In this document: positions 33,782 to 42,159 of the stretch, piece after piece
Layout: every line of letters starts with the position of its first letter
How positions within the stretch are numbered: position 1 is the first letter of the stretch
Assembly (NCBI GenBank): GCA_900316115.1
Contig: ONBN01000008.1
Location: 1-50,595, forward strand
From: an uncultured Eubacteriales bacterium
GTDB lineage: Bacteria; Bacillota; Clostridia; Lachnospirales; Lachnospiraceae
DNA length: 50,595 nucleotides
Direction: 5' to 3'
Position numbers and translations under genes: made by a program
Notes under the pieces: model-generated
Database searches by the model: none
What the model saw: only the letters and a program-made list of their open reading frames with translations
What the model was told of the DNA's origin: nothing

Positions 33782-34402
33782 ATGACTACATTACTTTGTC
33801 TTGGAGACAGTATTACAGACTGCGGACGTATTTTACAGGATCCGCCCCTTGGAAATGGTTATGTAAAACAATTGTGGGACCAGTTGTCCCCATTGTCTGC
33901 GGATCTGCAGATCATTAATAAAGGCATGGATGGCTTTACCGTTTCCCGGCTGCTCCAGCATGTGGATTCTTACCTGGCTTTGAAGCCACACATTATCACC
34001 ATATTGATCGGGATTAATGACATTGGTCTGATGATGAATACAAACCGTACAGCTGCACAGCGGGAACAAATGATGCAAGCTTTTGCCAGAGACTATGACC
34101 AGCTTTTAGATGAATTGCACTCTCCCCAACGGCAGATCATTCTTATGGAGCCGTTTATTTTTCCATGGCCTGCACGTTACCGTCTGTGGATTCCTTATGT
34201 GCGTCAGATGTCTTCATTGATCCGTAAAACAGCACTCATGCGGCAGCTTCCCTATATTCTCCTGCAGGATGAACTGAATCAGGCAGCCCTGCGGTACGAT
34301 CCTGACCAGATCACTACCGACGGCATACATCTGACGGATGCCGGCCATCAGCTGATCGCAGAAAAATTACGAAACATCATTTTATATAAAAGATTGGGAT
34401 GA
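33782..34402 (+). CDS. SGNH/GDSL-family hydrolase
   Basis: A 206-aa esterase-like protein without signal peptide. It has block I GDSITDCGR (catalytic Ser, ~residue 10), block II Gly in KGMDGFT, block III GINDIG (Asn, ~76) and block V DGIHLTDAGH with the catalytic Asp and His (~190). It probably removes acyl or acetyl groups from sugars or lipids in the cytosol. The ATG at 33782 opens just before the catalytic motif; the longer frame upstream lies in the leader. It is 7 nt from a GNAT gene, so they are cotranscribed. Confidence 0.88.
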   Translation: MTTLLCLGDSITDCGRILQDPPLGNGYVKQLWDQLSPLSADLQIINKGMDGFTVSRLLQHVDSYLALKPHIITILIGINDIGLMMNTNRTAAQREQMMQAFARDYDQLLDELHSPQRQIILMEPFIFPWPARYRLWIPYVRQMSSLIRKTALMRQLPYILLQDELNQAALRYDPDQITTDGIHLTDAGHQLIAEKLRNIILYKRLG

Positions 34403-34409
34403 TATATTT

Positions 34410-35168
34410 ATGAACACAAATATAAAAAAAATAGAAGACATGTCCTTAAATGCATGGCCTTCTCACAAAATGGAACTTTATGATGGATGGATCCTCCGTT
34501 TTTCATATTTTTATACACACCGTACCAACAGCGTGGAACAATTCGGCACTTCTACCTTATCCTGGAGGGAAAAAGTCTCTTTCTGCGAAAACGAATACAG
34601 CCGTCTTGGAAGCCCGGCAATCTTTAAGATCAGCCCCCTGGTTTCCCCTGATTTTGATTATGTTCTTGAGAATCGTGGATATGAGATCCAGCATACCACA
34701 GATGTAATGGTAACGGACCTTTCCACGGCAGACTTGAGTTTTCCCTATAACAAGGTAAACTTTACAGATGATATTCCGGATATCTGGATTGAAAGTCTTT
34801 TCGACCTGAAAGGTACTGTAAATCCTATCCACCGGGCGGTTGTTCCTTCCATGTATCACTCCATTGTAAAGGATACGATCTGCGCCTCCATCTGGGATAA
34901 TGGGAAGATCATTGCTACCGGCCTTGGCATCCTGGACCGGGATTATATTGGTATCTATGCTATTCACGTAAAAGAAGAGTTTCGCCATAAAGGCTATGCC
35001 AGACAGATCTGCACAGGCCTTCTTACAGAAGGACAGCGCAAAGGCGCCAAAAACGCCTATCTTCAGGTTGTAAAGGATAATGATCCTGCCAGGGCATTGT
35101 ATACATCCCTTGGTTTCCAGTATATCTATACTTACTGGTTCCGTGTCCAGCCAACATTATCCAGATAA
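34410..35168 (+). CDS. GNAT family N-acetyltransferase
   Basis: A 252-aa protein. The C-terminal ~120 residues carry the GNAT acetyl-CoA fold with GIYAIHVKEEFRHKGYARQI (motif A) and ARALYTSLGFQYIYTYWFRV (motif B). The N-terminal part (MELYDGWILRFSYFYTHRTN) matches the YgiC-like front domain common in this subgroup of GNATs. The substrate is unknown. It is second in a two-gene operon. Confidence 0.85.
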   Translation: MNTNIKKIEDMSLNAWPSHKMELYDGWILRFSYFYTHRTNSVEQFGTSTLSWREKVSFCENEYSRLGSPAIFKISPLVSPDFDYVLENRGYEIQHTTDVMVTDLSTADLSFPYNKVNFTDDIPDIWIESLFDLKGTVNPIHRAVVPSMYHSIVKDTICASIWDNGKIIATGLGILDRDYIGIYAIHVKEEFRHKGYARQICTGLLTEGQRKGAKNAYLQVVKDNDPARALYTSLGFQYIYTYWFRVQPTLSR

Positions 35169-35250
35169 TATATCACTTCGTAGCCACACAGATAAACTGC
35201 CATTCATCTCCAGTTTTTCTTAATGCCATCCATTTTGTTGCATACAAAAA

Positions 35251-35305
35251 GCCGATACCTGATCCGATCCAACAGTATACGCTGCGGATAAGATCCTGTA
35301 TCGGC
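35251..35305 (-). terminator. terminator of folT
   Basis: A long imperfect hairpin whose outer stem is GCCGATAC/GTATCGGC, with TTTTTG following on the minus strand. The plus side has ATTTT, so it may also serve the GNAT gene. Bases 35169-35250 hold no gene. Confidence 0.7.
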
Positions 35306-35371
35306 ATCTTATTTTGGGGAATCGTTATATATCAGCAGCCGGATAATTCCGGCCTTTATGTAGCTGTATGA

Positions 35372-35932
35372 TTAAACGGTTTTCTTTTTCATTACTGCCG
35401 GAGCCACATTGCCTGCAACCATAGCTGTCAGTGGGCTGAAATACAGCAGGCAGGTAAGCACACAGTAAATCGGGATCATGATTGCAAACTGGATCAGTCT
35501 TCCCGGCATGATCGCGTAGAAGTTATATCCTAACATAATTACCAGTCCTGCAGTTGTAAGCACAAGAGAACTGAGGATAGCTGTCACAACAATTGATACA
35601 CAGATTCCTATAGTCTTGCCTGTTTTCTTCTTGTTTGCAAAAAGCGGTCTTGCCAGTGCAGGAAGCACGCCCCAGAGAATAGCAGCAACAGTAATAAACG
35701 GATTCACTGCATATCCCTTCATAAAGCATCCGATAATGTCAGAAGCAAATCCACATACACCACCGGCAACTGGTCCAAGCCATAATCCTGCCAGGATCGT
35801 GCACACACTACCTACTGAAATACGGTATGCTCCAAGGTCAATTACCAGGACTCTGGTAAGTACCAGATGCATGGCAACAAGAAGTGCCATAAATACCAAT
35901 GTTTTTACGTTCCATGTCTGCTTTTTCTGCAT
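35372..35932 (-). CDS. folT: folate ECF transporter S component
   Basis: A 186-aa membrane protein with about six helices. It begins TLVFMALLVAMHLVLTRVLV and has YRISVGSVCTILAGLWLGPV and the folate-type GFASDIIGCFMKGYAVNPFI. It binds folate outside the cell for uptake with the shared ECF module encoded elsewhere. The THF riboswitch upstream confirms the substrate class. The start has GGAGG about 9 nt upstream. Confidence 0.9.
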   Translation of the reverse strand: MQKKQTWNVKTLVFMALLVAMHLVLTRVLVIDLGAYRISVGSVCTILAGLWLGPVAGGVCGFASDIIGCFMKGYAVNPFITVAAILWGVLPALARPLFANKKKTGKTIGICVSIVVTAILSSLVLTTAGLVIMLGYNFYAIMPGRLIQFAIMIPIYCVLTCLLYFSPLTAMVAGNVAPAVMKKKTV

Positions 35933-36016
35933 AATAAAAACACCTCCATAATGTTTTTGATAATAGAGTAGTTACCATAAATAATAATCCCTCCACATTA
36001 TGAGATGTTCTCATAT

Positions 36017-36122
36017 GTAGCAACGGGTGCGGAAAATATATCGTAAGCAGCCTTTGCATGCTTTTCGTTTCACGGCGACTCCCCAGCCAATGAACACTTA
36101 ACGCATAAATTCCTACTTCGCT
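36017..36122 (-). ncRNA. tetrahydrofolate riboswitch
   Basis: On the minus strand the aptamer carries the conserved GCGTTAAGTG, GGGGAGTCGCCG and ACGAAAAGC segments in order, with GTAG/CTAC-type closing ends. It lies between a good promoter and folT, where THF riboswitches are known to act. A short ATGAGA/TCTCAT hairpin (36000-36014) follows and probably belongs to the expression platform. Confidence 0.85.
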
Positions 36123-36139
36123 ATTATTTATTTAATCGG

Positions 36140-36167
36140 ATTATATCACAATATCTGGAAATTTCAA
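36140..36167 (-). promoter_or_regulatory. promoter of folT
   Basis: On the minus strand, TTGAAA (36162-36167), a 16-nt spacer and TATAAT (36140-36145). Confidence 0.65.
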
Positions 36168-36184
36168 TATGTTTTTGTTATAAT
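36156..36184 (+). promoter_or_regulatory. promoter of the repeat lipoprotein gene
   Basis: TGGAAA (36156-36161), a 17-nt spacer and TATAAT (36179-36184) with an extended TG. It overlaps the folT promoter on the other strand. Confidence 0.65.
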
Positions 36185-36257
36185 ATTAACGTATTTTCTT
36201 TTTTTATTATTTTTCATTTAATGATAACAAGATTGTGGACTTCATTGGAGGGTTTCC

Positions 36258-37421
36258 ATGAAAAAATTAATTTGTCTCTGTCTTTGCTTATGCTGCACTT
36301 TTACTGCTGCAGGCTGCACGGCCGGAGATCTGGTAGAAAAATATATCTATCATCAGGATCCTGACACAGCTTCAGAAAATGTTTCTGACAAGCCCCGGGT
36401 CTATATGGACGAAGTCACAGGACAACTTCAGGATTTTACAGGAAGTCAGCTGACTCTGAAAACAGAAGAACAAACCTATACCTTTGATGTATCTCAGGCC
36501 ACTCTGGAATGCTCTGACGGAATGATTTCCGGTGATGAGATCAGTGTGATCTATGAGGGCCAGCTTTCTGATACAGACAGTGATACCAGTACAGTAAAAG
36601 CCTTAAAAGTAGTCGATGAATTTCATAAAACAGAAGAACTGAAAGACCGCACTGCACACTGTACGATCGTCAGCCTTACCCCAAATACCATCACCATAAA
36701 GGCCAAAAACGGGAAAACAGCCACTTATCCTATTACAGGCGCCCGGCAATATTACCAGAACGGCATTGCTGCCGGAAACTGGGTGTATGTACATTTCAAG
36801 GGGAAATTTGGAAAATCCGGGGATGATACTTCCAATGTGCTGGATGCCAGCCATGTTAAAGTGGTCAGTATCTCTGATATTGATCCTATCCAGCTGCCTG
36901 ATCCCACTCCTACTCCGGAGCCTTCTGCCGACCAGGCAGATACAGATCCGGCTAAAGCTTCCAAGCAGTTCCGTGGTGTGATCCAGAATATTTCCAATAA
37001 TGTGCTTCAGGTACTGCCAAATACGTCCAGTACCAGTGTAGATCTGGATCTTTCCCAGCTGCCCTGCTACTTCCCGGGCGGAATCGCTCCAGGTTCTGGT
37101 GTTTCTGTCTATTACACAGGGGAAGACTTCTCAGGCGAATCACTGGAAGGGATCTCAGTAAGCTCTGTCACTGGGGATAATCCGGATAGCCTGAGCCAAT
37201 ATCAGATGAACTTTACTGTGTCCGGAACAATCCTTGGTACAACAGCCAATACTGTGACTATCCAGACCGGAGACGGTGCTGTAGTCACCTGCCTGACGGA
37301 AAATACTCAGAACACTTCCACCTCAGGCCTTGCACCAGGTGCCAGCATCAGTATTACCTTTAACCCTGCTCTTTCTCGAGAATCCAATATTTATACTTCT
37401 ATAAAAATCCAGGACGCCTGA
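36258..37421 (+). CDS. lipoprotein with repeated beta domains
   Basis: A 387-aa protein with a lipoprotein signal peptide (lipobox TAAGC after a Cys/Leu-rich helix). Three or four related modules of about 85 residues follow. Each opens with a strand-rich TGQLQDFTGSQLTLKTEEQT-like stretch and ends with a VYVHFKGK- or SVYYTGED-like strand. A PTPTPEPS linker lies at ~215-225. The modules recall OB-like small beta domains of surface lipoproteins (DUF5666-like). The start has GGAGG 6 nt upstream. The function is unknown. The terminator overlaps its last codons. Confidence 0.7.
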   Translation: MKKLICLCLCLCCTFTAAGCTAGDLVEKYIYHQDPDTASENVSDKPRVYMDEVTGQLQDFTGSQLTLKTEEQTYTFDVSQATLECSDGMISGDEISVIYEGQLSDTDSDTSTVKALKVVDEFHKTEELKDRTAHCTIVSLTPNTITIKAKNGKTATYPITGARQYYQNGIAAGNWVYVHFKGKFGKSGDDTSNVLDASHVKVVSISDIDPIQLPDPTPTPEPSADQADTDPAKASKQFRGVIQNISNNVLQVLPNTSSTSVDLDLSQLPCYFPGGIAPGSGVSVYYTGEDFSGESLEGISVSSVTGDNPDSLSQYQMNFTVSGTILGTTANTVTIQTGDGAVVTCLTENTQNTSTSGLAPGASISITFNPALSRESNIYTSIKIQDA

Positions 37422-37437
37422 CATCAGGCGTCCCTTT
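37412..37437. terminator. shared bidirectional terminator over both stop codons
   Basis: A 9-bp stem GGACGCCTG/CAGGCGTCC with a 4-nt loop (37421-37424), CTTTTAA on the plus side and GGATTTTTA on the minus side. The plus-strand stop (37419-37421) and the minus-strand stop (37424-37426) sit around the loop. Confidence 0.8.
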
Positions 37438-38305
37438 TAAACCTCTTTTGGATCTCTCTTTCTCCTTGTGTAAGCCATGCATCTATCTCTGACACCTTCG
37501 CTATAGTTCCAAGAATGTCCAGAAATGCATGATATTCATCCATAAGTCCCCAGCCATGAGGAACCATATAAGCACCGCCGTCACTTCCCAGCGCCACTTT
37601 GGCGCCCTTTCGGTAGGCCAGACGCATATTCTTCTCACCCTGCTCTGCAATCCCTGCCAGGATCTGGCTGTCATATCTGCCGCTGCCTATAAGATTACGC
37701 ACAGTGACAAGAGTGGGCACCCACACAGTACTGCTGTCCGCCAGCATGGAAATTGTCTCCTCACTTATATAATTCCCATGCTCCACACTGTCTGCCCCAG
37801 CCTCAATGGCCGCCTGGACACCGTAATCTCCATTGGTATGGCTCATCACTGCAAAGCCCTCTTCATGAGCGATATGAACCATTTCTTTTACTTCTTTTTT
37901 ATCCAGTGGCTGGCCTGTAATCTTCCCATGATCGTTAAAGTCCAGAATCCCGGTAGTCATGATCTTGATAAAGTCCGCTCCCAGCCCCCTGGCCTCCAGC
38001 ACTCTCTGATGGAACTCTTTTAATGTATCAAATCCACAGCCAACAATTCTGCCATAGTGTCCGTTCCTATGAATGGCAAACACCGGCGTCCTGTAATCAA
38101 TCCCATATTCCCCCGCCAGGTCCTTCGCCCGTCTGGATACCATCCCTGCATCTCCCCCATCACGGACAAACAGGATACCCAGCTCCTGATACAAGCGCAA
38201 CCGGCTTTGTATGACCTTATCCTTTACTCCATCCGCATGCATATCTACTGCCCTGCGGTAATTCAGACCATCCATGATCAAATGTGCATGACATTCTCCA
38301 AACAT
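37424..38305 (-). CDS. amidohydrolase-family metal-dependent hydrolase
   Basis: A 293-aa protein with the metal-binding H-x-H near the start (GECHAHL), a carboxylated-Lys candidate in FIKIMTTGIL, His in MSHTNGDYG, EHGNYIS, and the catalytic Asp in GSDGGAYMVPHG. It belongs to the imidazolonepropionase-like class. The substrate is unclear. It lacks the usual N-terminal beta domain, starting directly at the barrel. The start has AAGGAG upstream. It is last in a run with AlaX and birA. Confidence 0.8.
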   Translation of the reverse strand: MFGECHAHLIMDGLNYRRAVDMHADGVKDKVIQSRLRLYQELGILFVRDGGDAGMVSRRAKDLAGEYGIDYRTPVFAIHRNGHYGRIVGCGFDTLKEFHQRVLEARGLGADFIKIMTTGILDFNDHGKITGQPLDKKEVKEMVHIAHEEGFAVMSHTNGDYGVQAAIEAGADSVEHGNYISEETISMLADSSTVWVPTLVTVRNLIGSGRYDSQILAGIAEQGEKNMRLAYRKGAKVALGSDGGAYMVPHGWGLMDEYHAFLDILGTIAKVSEIDAWLTQGEREIQKRFKRDA

Positions 38306-38316
38306 GTGTCCTCTCC

Positions 38317-39471
38317 TTACAGCTTTTTAAAAAAGTCCCGGATCTGATCCTCACCCGCCTGGACAGAGCCTTGCACAAAAAATGGCTTACCACCGCCTCT
38401 GCCGTTCAGGGCACTGTTCATATCTTTCGTCAGCTGACGCAGATCTCCATCCTTTTCTCCCATAGCATACTTGTAGCTTCCATCTGCACTGGATGAAAAT
38501 ACCGCACAGCGTCCTCCACATGTCTGCAGCACTGCATCTGTCAGCTTCCTAAGACTGTCTGCTCCCATATTCTGCTGGAACAGAAGCACATTTCCCTTAC
38601 CAGCCCACTTATCTGCCTCGGACGCAAACATCCCCTCTTCCAGAGACTGTACACGGCCTTTCAGAGAGAAATTCTCTTCCTGTAAGCGCTCTACTGCCTG
38701 TGCAGTCCGGTCACTTTTGGCAGACAAACGCATGGAAATCTGATGATTCTGATCATCCACCATATTAAGGTAATCCAGAACCCTGCCGCCACAGATCATC
38801 TCCATACGTACACCTTCACGAAACTTCTCTACAGAAAGCAGCTTCACCATACCGATCTCGCCGGTATATGCCACATGTGTACCGCAGCATGCACAGGTAT
38901 CCACACTAGGGAAACGCACGATCCTCACCTGGCCGGTAAGTTCCTTCTTGCTTCTGTAATCCAGTGTTTCCAGTGTCTCTTTATCCGGATAGAAAATCTC
39001 AACTGCTGCATTCTCCCAGATCTTTTTATTTACCTGCTGTTCAATCTCATGGATCTGCTCTTCTGTAAGCATACCATTAAAATCTACAGTGATCACATCA
39101 CTGCCCATATGGAATCCTACATTGTCATACCCATAATCCTGATGTACCAGCCCGCTTACCATATGCTCCCCGGAATGCTGCTGCATCAGATCAAACCTGC
39201 GCTGCCAGTTGATCCTTCCTGTTACCTGAGTTCCCGGCTCCAGGGGTGTATCTGTATAGTGAAGCAGCTCTCCAGCCTTCTCATGAACCTCTGTCACTTT
39301 CACTGAATCAAGAAATCCCTGATCACTTGGCTGTCCGCCTCCCTCTGGATAAAATGCACTTCTGTCAAGCAGAATCACATACCCTTTCCCGTCAGCTCGG
39401 CACTCCAGAACCTGTGCCTGAAATTCCTTCATATATACATCTTCATAATAAAGTCTCTGTGTCTCTGTCAT
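38317..39471 (-). CDS. alanyl-tRNA editing protein (AlaX type, with DHHA1)
   Basis: A 384-aa protein. The N-terminal part has AlaRS-like FYPEGGGQPSDQG and the editing motif HSGEHMVSGLV. The Cys/His zinc site follows in VDTCACCGTHVA. A coiled linker leads to a DHHA1 end (NSALNGRGGGKPFFVQGSVQ). It removes serine or glycine mis-attached to alanine tRNA. This is the longer AlaX form. It follows birA by 30 nt with GGAGG 9 nt before ATG. Confidence 0.92.
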   Translation of the reverse strand: MTETQRLYYEDVYMKEFQAQVLECRADGKGYVILLDRSAFYPEGGGQPSDQGFLDSVKVTEVHEKAGELLHYTDTPLEPGTQVTGRINWQRRFDLMQQHSGEHMVSGLVHQDYGYDNVGFHMGSDVITVDFNGMLTEEQIHEIEQQVNKKIWENAAVEIFYPDKETLETLDYRSKKELTGQVRIVRFPSVDTCACCGTHVAYTGEIGMVKLLSVEKFREGVRMEMICGGRVLDYLNMVDDQNHQISMRLSAKSDRTAQAVERLQEENFSLKGRVQSLEEGMFASEADKWAGKGNVLLFQQNMGADSLRKLTDAVLQTCGGRCAVFSSSADGSYKYAMGEKDGDLRQLTKDMNSALNGRGGGKPFFVQGSVQAGEDQIRDFFKKL

Positions 39472-39501
39472 CTAAGATATCCTCCACTTCTGTCTGGCTG
39501 T

Positions 39502-40476
39502 CTAGTCCTCCTGCAGGACTACGGAAACCTCTCCGTAAGACAGCTTGCTCTTGCTCCCGTCAGTCTCCCTTACCAGAAGTCTGCCATCCGGGCATATGGC
39601 CAATGCAGTAGCTTTCCGAAGCTTCCCGGAATCCCGGATCTGTATTTCCTTTCCAAGAATAAAATTCTGCTGTATATATACCTGGGAAAGCGATAAATCC
39701 TCGGTCTCCCTCAGAAGATGGTTCACAATCTCTGCCACCAGTCTGTTCCTGTCTGCTCTGCCGGCCTCTTCCTCTGTATCATACAACGCTCCGGCAATAT
39801 TTTCCAGTTCCTCTGGCATTTCTTTTCCGGGAAACAGATTCAGGCCGATCCCTACAATGGCAGACTCAATATTCCCGCTTTCAAAATCTGTCACTGCCTC
39901 TGTAAGTATCCCGCAAACCTTCTTGCCGTCTTTGAACAGATCATTGACCCATTTGATTCCCAGAGAAATCCCACATACTTCAAGAACTGCCTTATAAACA
40001 GCTACTGCTGCCGCAGTAGTGATCAGCAGGCTCTCCTGCAGGGACTCTCCCGGATGAAGTACAACACTGAAATACAATCCAGCTTCCCTGGGCGAACAAA
40101 AGCTTCTGCCCCGTCTGCCTCTGCCCTCTGTCTGTTCCAGTGCTGCTACCAGAGAACCGTGCCCGGCTTCTCCGCTGACTGCCGCCAGCTTAGCCGCCTG
40201 ATTAGTAGAAGGAACACTTTCATACAGCTGTACCATCACATCCGGATGATCCAGATAAAGCTTCAGTCCCTCTACAGATAACCGGTTGCTGTCTGCTTCC
40301 AGCATATATCCCTTATTAGGACCAGCCTGGATCCTGTGACCTTCTTCCCTCAGGGACTTAACGCCTTTCCAGATAGCTGCCCTTGTACAGTTCAACTCCT
40401 CTGCCAGACGCTCTCCTGACAAAACTTCCCCTTTATGTTGTTCTAAAATTTCTAATAATCGCGATTTTACTGTCAT
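39502..40476 (-). CDS. birA: biotin repressor and biotin-protein ligase
   Basis: A 324-aa bifunctional BirA. An N-terminal HTH (GERLAEELNCTRAAIWKGVK) is followed by the ligase domain with EQTEGRGRRGRSFCSP (biotin/ATP loop, ~115), GIKWVNDLF and GIGLNLF, and a C-terminal SH3-like cap. It biotinylates carboxylases and, with the HTH, should repress biotin genes. The start at 40476 has AAGGA 7 nt upstream; the alternative ATG at 40491 overlaps the upstream gene. Confidence 0.95.
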   Translation of the reverse strand: MTVKSRLLEILEQHKGEVLSGERLAEELNCTRAAIWKGVKSLREEGHRIQAGPNKGYMLEADSNRLSVEGLKLYLDHPDVMVQLYESVPSTNQAAKLAAVSGEAGHGSLVAALEQTEGRGRRGRSFCSPREAGLYFSVVLHPGESLQESLLITTAAAVAVYKAVLEVCGISLGIKWVNDLFKDGKKVCGILTEAVTDFESGNIESAIVGIGLNLFPGKEMPEELENIAGALYDTEEEAGRADRNRLVAEIVNHLLRETEDLSLSQVYIQQNFILGKEIQIRDSGKLRKATALAICPDGRLLVRETDGSKSKLSYGEVSVVLQED

Positions 40477-40480
40477 CCTG

Positions 40481-41470
40481 TTATCCTTCATAAGGAGCCA
40501 GAGCCTTCTTCAAGTAATCTCTGTACTCACAGCGCACATTCTCAGGGGATAACACCTGCACCCCTGCACCAAGGCCTGCCAGCCAGCCGAAAAACTGTCC
40601 GCTTACATTCACACGGACCTTTATGGAAAAATGATCCTCATCTTTGTCAAGGATCATGGTAGACTGCCCGAAATGGTCGATCACCACACCCACCAGTCGG
40701 TTCTGGAACTTCAGGCCTACTACCTCTTCACGGCCTCCAAACATGCCAAACGTGCCTGCTGCAAACCTGGCTTCATCAAAGTTTTCAAAAAATTCTCTGC
40801 CGTTGCGTGGCTCTGACTCCAGAGATATCTTCAGCATCTTGTCAACCCGATAATGCTTCACGATCCCGCTCTTCTCATCAAGTCCGATCAGATAGTAATT
40901 CTCATCCTTCCAGATCATCTTCCAGGGGCTGATCCTGTATCTCTCTCCATTACGCTTCAGACTTAATTCCCTGGATAATGTCCACTCACAATACTGGAAA
41001 CAGATCTGCCGGTCACTGGATATGGCCTGATGGATCTGGTCAATATTATTATAAATACTTTCATTCATGGACTTAACTCTGTTCTCTACCCAGACCTGTC
41101 TCTGTAGTTCCCTGGCCTGATGTACACTGGCCAGTCCCTCCAGCTTGCTGATCAGCTGTCTGGACTTCCCGGAAGTGATAAACTTGGACGACTGGACTGC
41201 ATCTACCAGAAGCTTCAGCTCTGCCAGCTCAAACTCCCTGTGCGCCAGATAAAACCCGGAGGGTCTTTCCCTCCGGTTCACTATATCCATGCCAAACACC
41301 CGCAGACTCTCTATATCGTCATAAACAGTCTTGCGCTCTGCGCTGATCCCTGCATCTGCCAGGTATGCCTGCAGATCCTTCACTGTCATCGGGTGTTCTT
41401 CATCTGTACGTTCTAAAAATGCCTGCATTAAATATAATATTTTGATCTTCTGCTGAAATGACTTCGGCAT
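40481..41470 (-). CDS. WYL-domain HTH regulator
   Basis: A 329-aa regulator. The N-terminal winged helix (MTVKDLQAYLADAGISAERK, TVYDDIESL) leads to a WYL domain (SPWKMIWKDENYYLIGLDEK, then KHYRVDKML) and a C-terminal WCX-like part (VRVNVSGQFFGWLAGLGAGV). WYL proteins bind nucleic acids or nucleotides and often respond to DNA damage. It precedes birA, and an SOS-box-like pair lies upstream of the operon. The start has AGGAG. Confidence 0.9.
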   Translation of the reverse strand: MPKSFQQKIKILYLMQAFLERTDEEHPMTVKDLQAYLADAGISAERKTVYDDIESLRVFGMDIVNRRERPSGFYLAHREFELAELKLLVDAVQSSKFITSGKSRQLISKLEGLASVHQARELQRQVWVENRVKSMNESIYNNIDQIHQAISSDRQICFQYCEWTLSRELSLKRNGERYRISPWKMIWKDENYYLIGLDEKSGIVKHYRVDKMLKISLESEPRNGREFFENFDEARFAAGTFGMFGGREEVVGLKFQNRLVGVVIDHFGQSTMILDKDEDHFSIKVRVNVSGQFFGWLAGLGAGVQVLSPENVRCEYRDYLKKALAPYEG

Positions 41471-41482
41471 CTACATCAGCTC

Positions 41483-41755
41483 CTATTTATCTGTGAGCAT
41501 TGCCACAACTCCAGAATATAATACCATAAATGCAAATATCAGGGCAATAACATCCGCACCCTTAAAATCAAAATTAAATACCATGGCTCCTGCGATCATG
41601 ATCTCCACAGTCACAATAATACCGAGAAACATAGCCATATTCTTGGAAAGCTTCTCTCCCTTCCTGTGTGCACCGGACTTCCTGGTCATACCGGAAACTG
41701 TCCCCTGTGCAAATGCCATCTCCTGTCTGCCTGTACTTTTATCAGATCCCCACAT
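41483..41755 (-). CDS. small membrane protein, unknown
   Basis: A 90-aa protein with a charged N-terminal half (RKSGAHRKGEKLSK) and two membrane helices (FLGIIVTVEIMIAGAMVF and VIALIFAFMVLYSGVVAML). A strong AGGAG precedes ATG. It is 12 nt before the WYL regulator gene and likely cotranscribed. No family recognised. Two LexA-like boxes upstream make DNA-damage control worth testing. Confidence 0.65.
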   Translation of the reverse strand: MWGSDKSTGRQEMAFAQGTVSGMTRKSGAHRKGEKLSKNMAMFLGIIVTVEIMIAGAMVFNFDFKGADVIALIFAFMVLYSGVVAMLTDK

Positions 41756-41821
41756 ATACTCTCTCTCCTTTTCTCTCTAAATACCGAACATATTTTCAGA
41801 ACATATTTTCTATTTATTGAG

Positions 41822-41827
41822 AGTATA
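41822..41827 (-). promoter_or_regulatory. extended -10 promoter of the membrane protein-WYL-birA run
   Basis: On the minus strand TATACT preceded by TGG (extended -10), about 65 nt before the first gene. No good -35 is seen. Confidence 0.5.
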
Positions 41828-41869
41828 CCACATATTAAGTCCAATAAAACGGTATGAACTGTCATTTTC

Positions 41870-41926
41870 CGAACATTCGTTTATTTTTGTCAGTATTACA
41901 CAATTCAAAGGTCGAATATTTGTTCG
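41870..41926. promoter_or_regulatory. pair of SOS-box-like sites
   Basis: CGAACATTCGTTTA (41870-41883) and CGAATATTTGTTCG (41913-41926) approximate the Gram-positive LexA consensus CGAAC-N4-GTTCG, the second with one mismatch. Their starts are 43 bp apart. The rest of the 404-bp gap (41756-42159) holds the terminator and hairpin below, and no gene. Confidence 0.45.
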
Positions 41927-42004
41927 TTTTTATATATTGTGATACCAGAAGCCCAAAACTCTGCTTCCGCATAAGTTTACCTGCAGATACACAGATGATT
42001 GTAC

Positions 42005-42035
42005 AAAAAAACTGCCAGAACTTTCGTCCTGACAG
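42005..42035 (-). terminator. intrinsic terminator downstream of lrgB
   Basis: On the minus strand a 10-bp stem (two G-U pairs) with a GAAA loop runs into TTTTTTT. It points away from lrgAB. Confidence 0.85.
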
Positions 42036-42053
42036 CCGCATACATATATATCA

Positions 42054-42113
42054 GGCTCCAAGGGCCCAAATCCACATAAGCTTACTCATAAGTGGATGAA
42101 AGACCTTGGGAGC
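42054..42113 (-). other. long hairpin between lrgB and its terminator
   Basis: GGCTCCAAGG (42053-42062) pairs with CCTTGGGAGCC (42103-42113) with a one-base bulge, and an inner ATCCAC/GTGGAT pair is enclosed. It has no U-tract. It could be a 3' processing or stability element or a small RNA. Confidence 0.4.
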
Positions 42114-42159
42114 CGCCCCGATATGAACATAAAAGAAGTATCCTTTGCCCCTGTAATAC

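Noticed and set aside
41854-42099. 81-codon plus-strand frame over the SOS-like boxes
   Set aside because: No ribosome site, covers the terminator hairpin, and the translation has no protein-like features.
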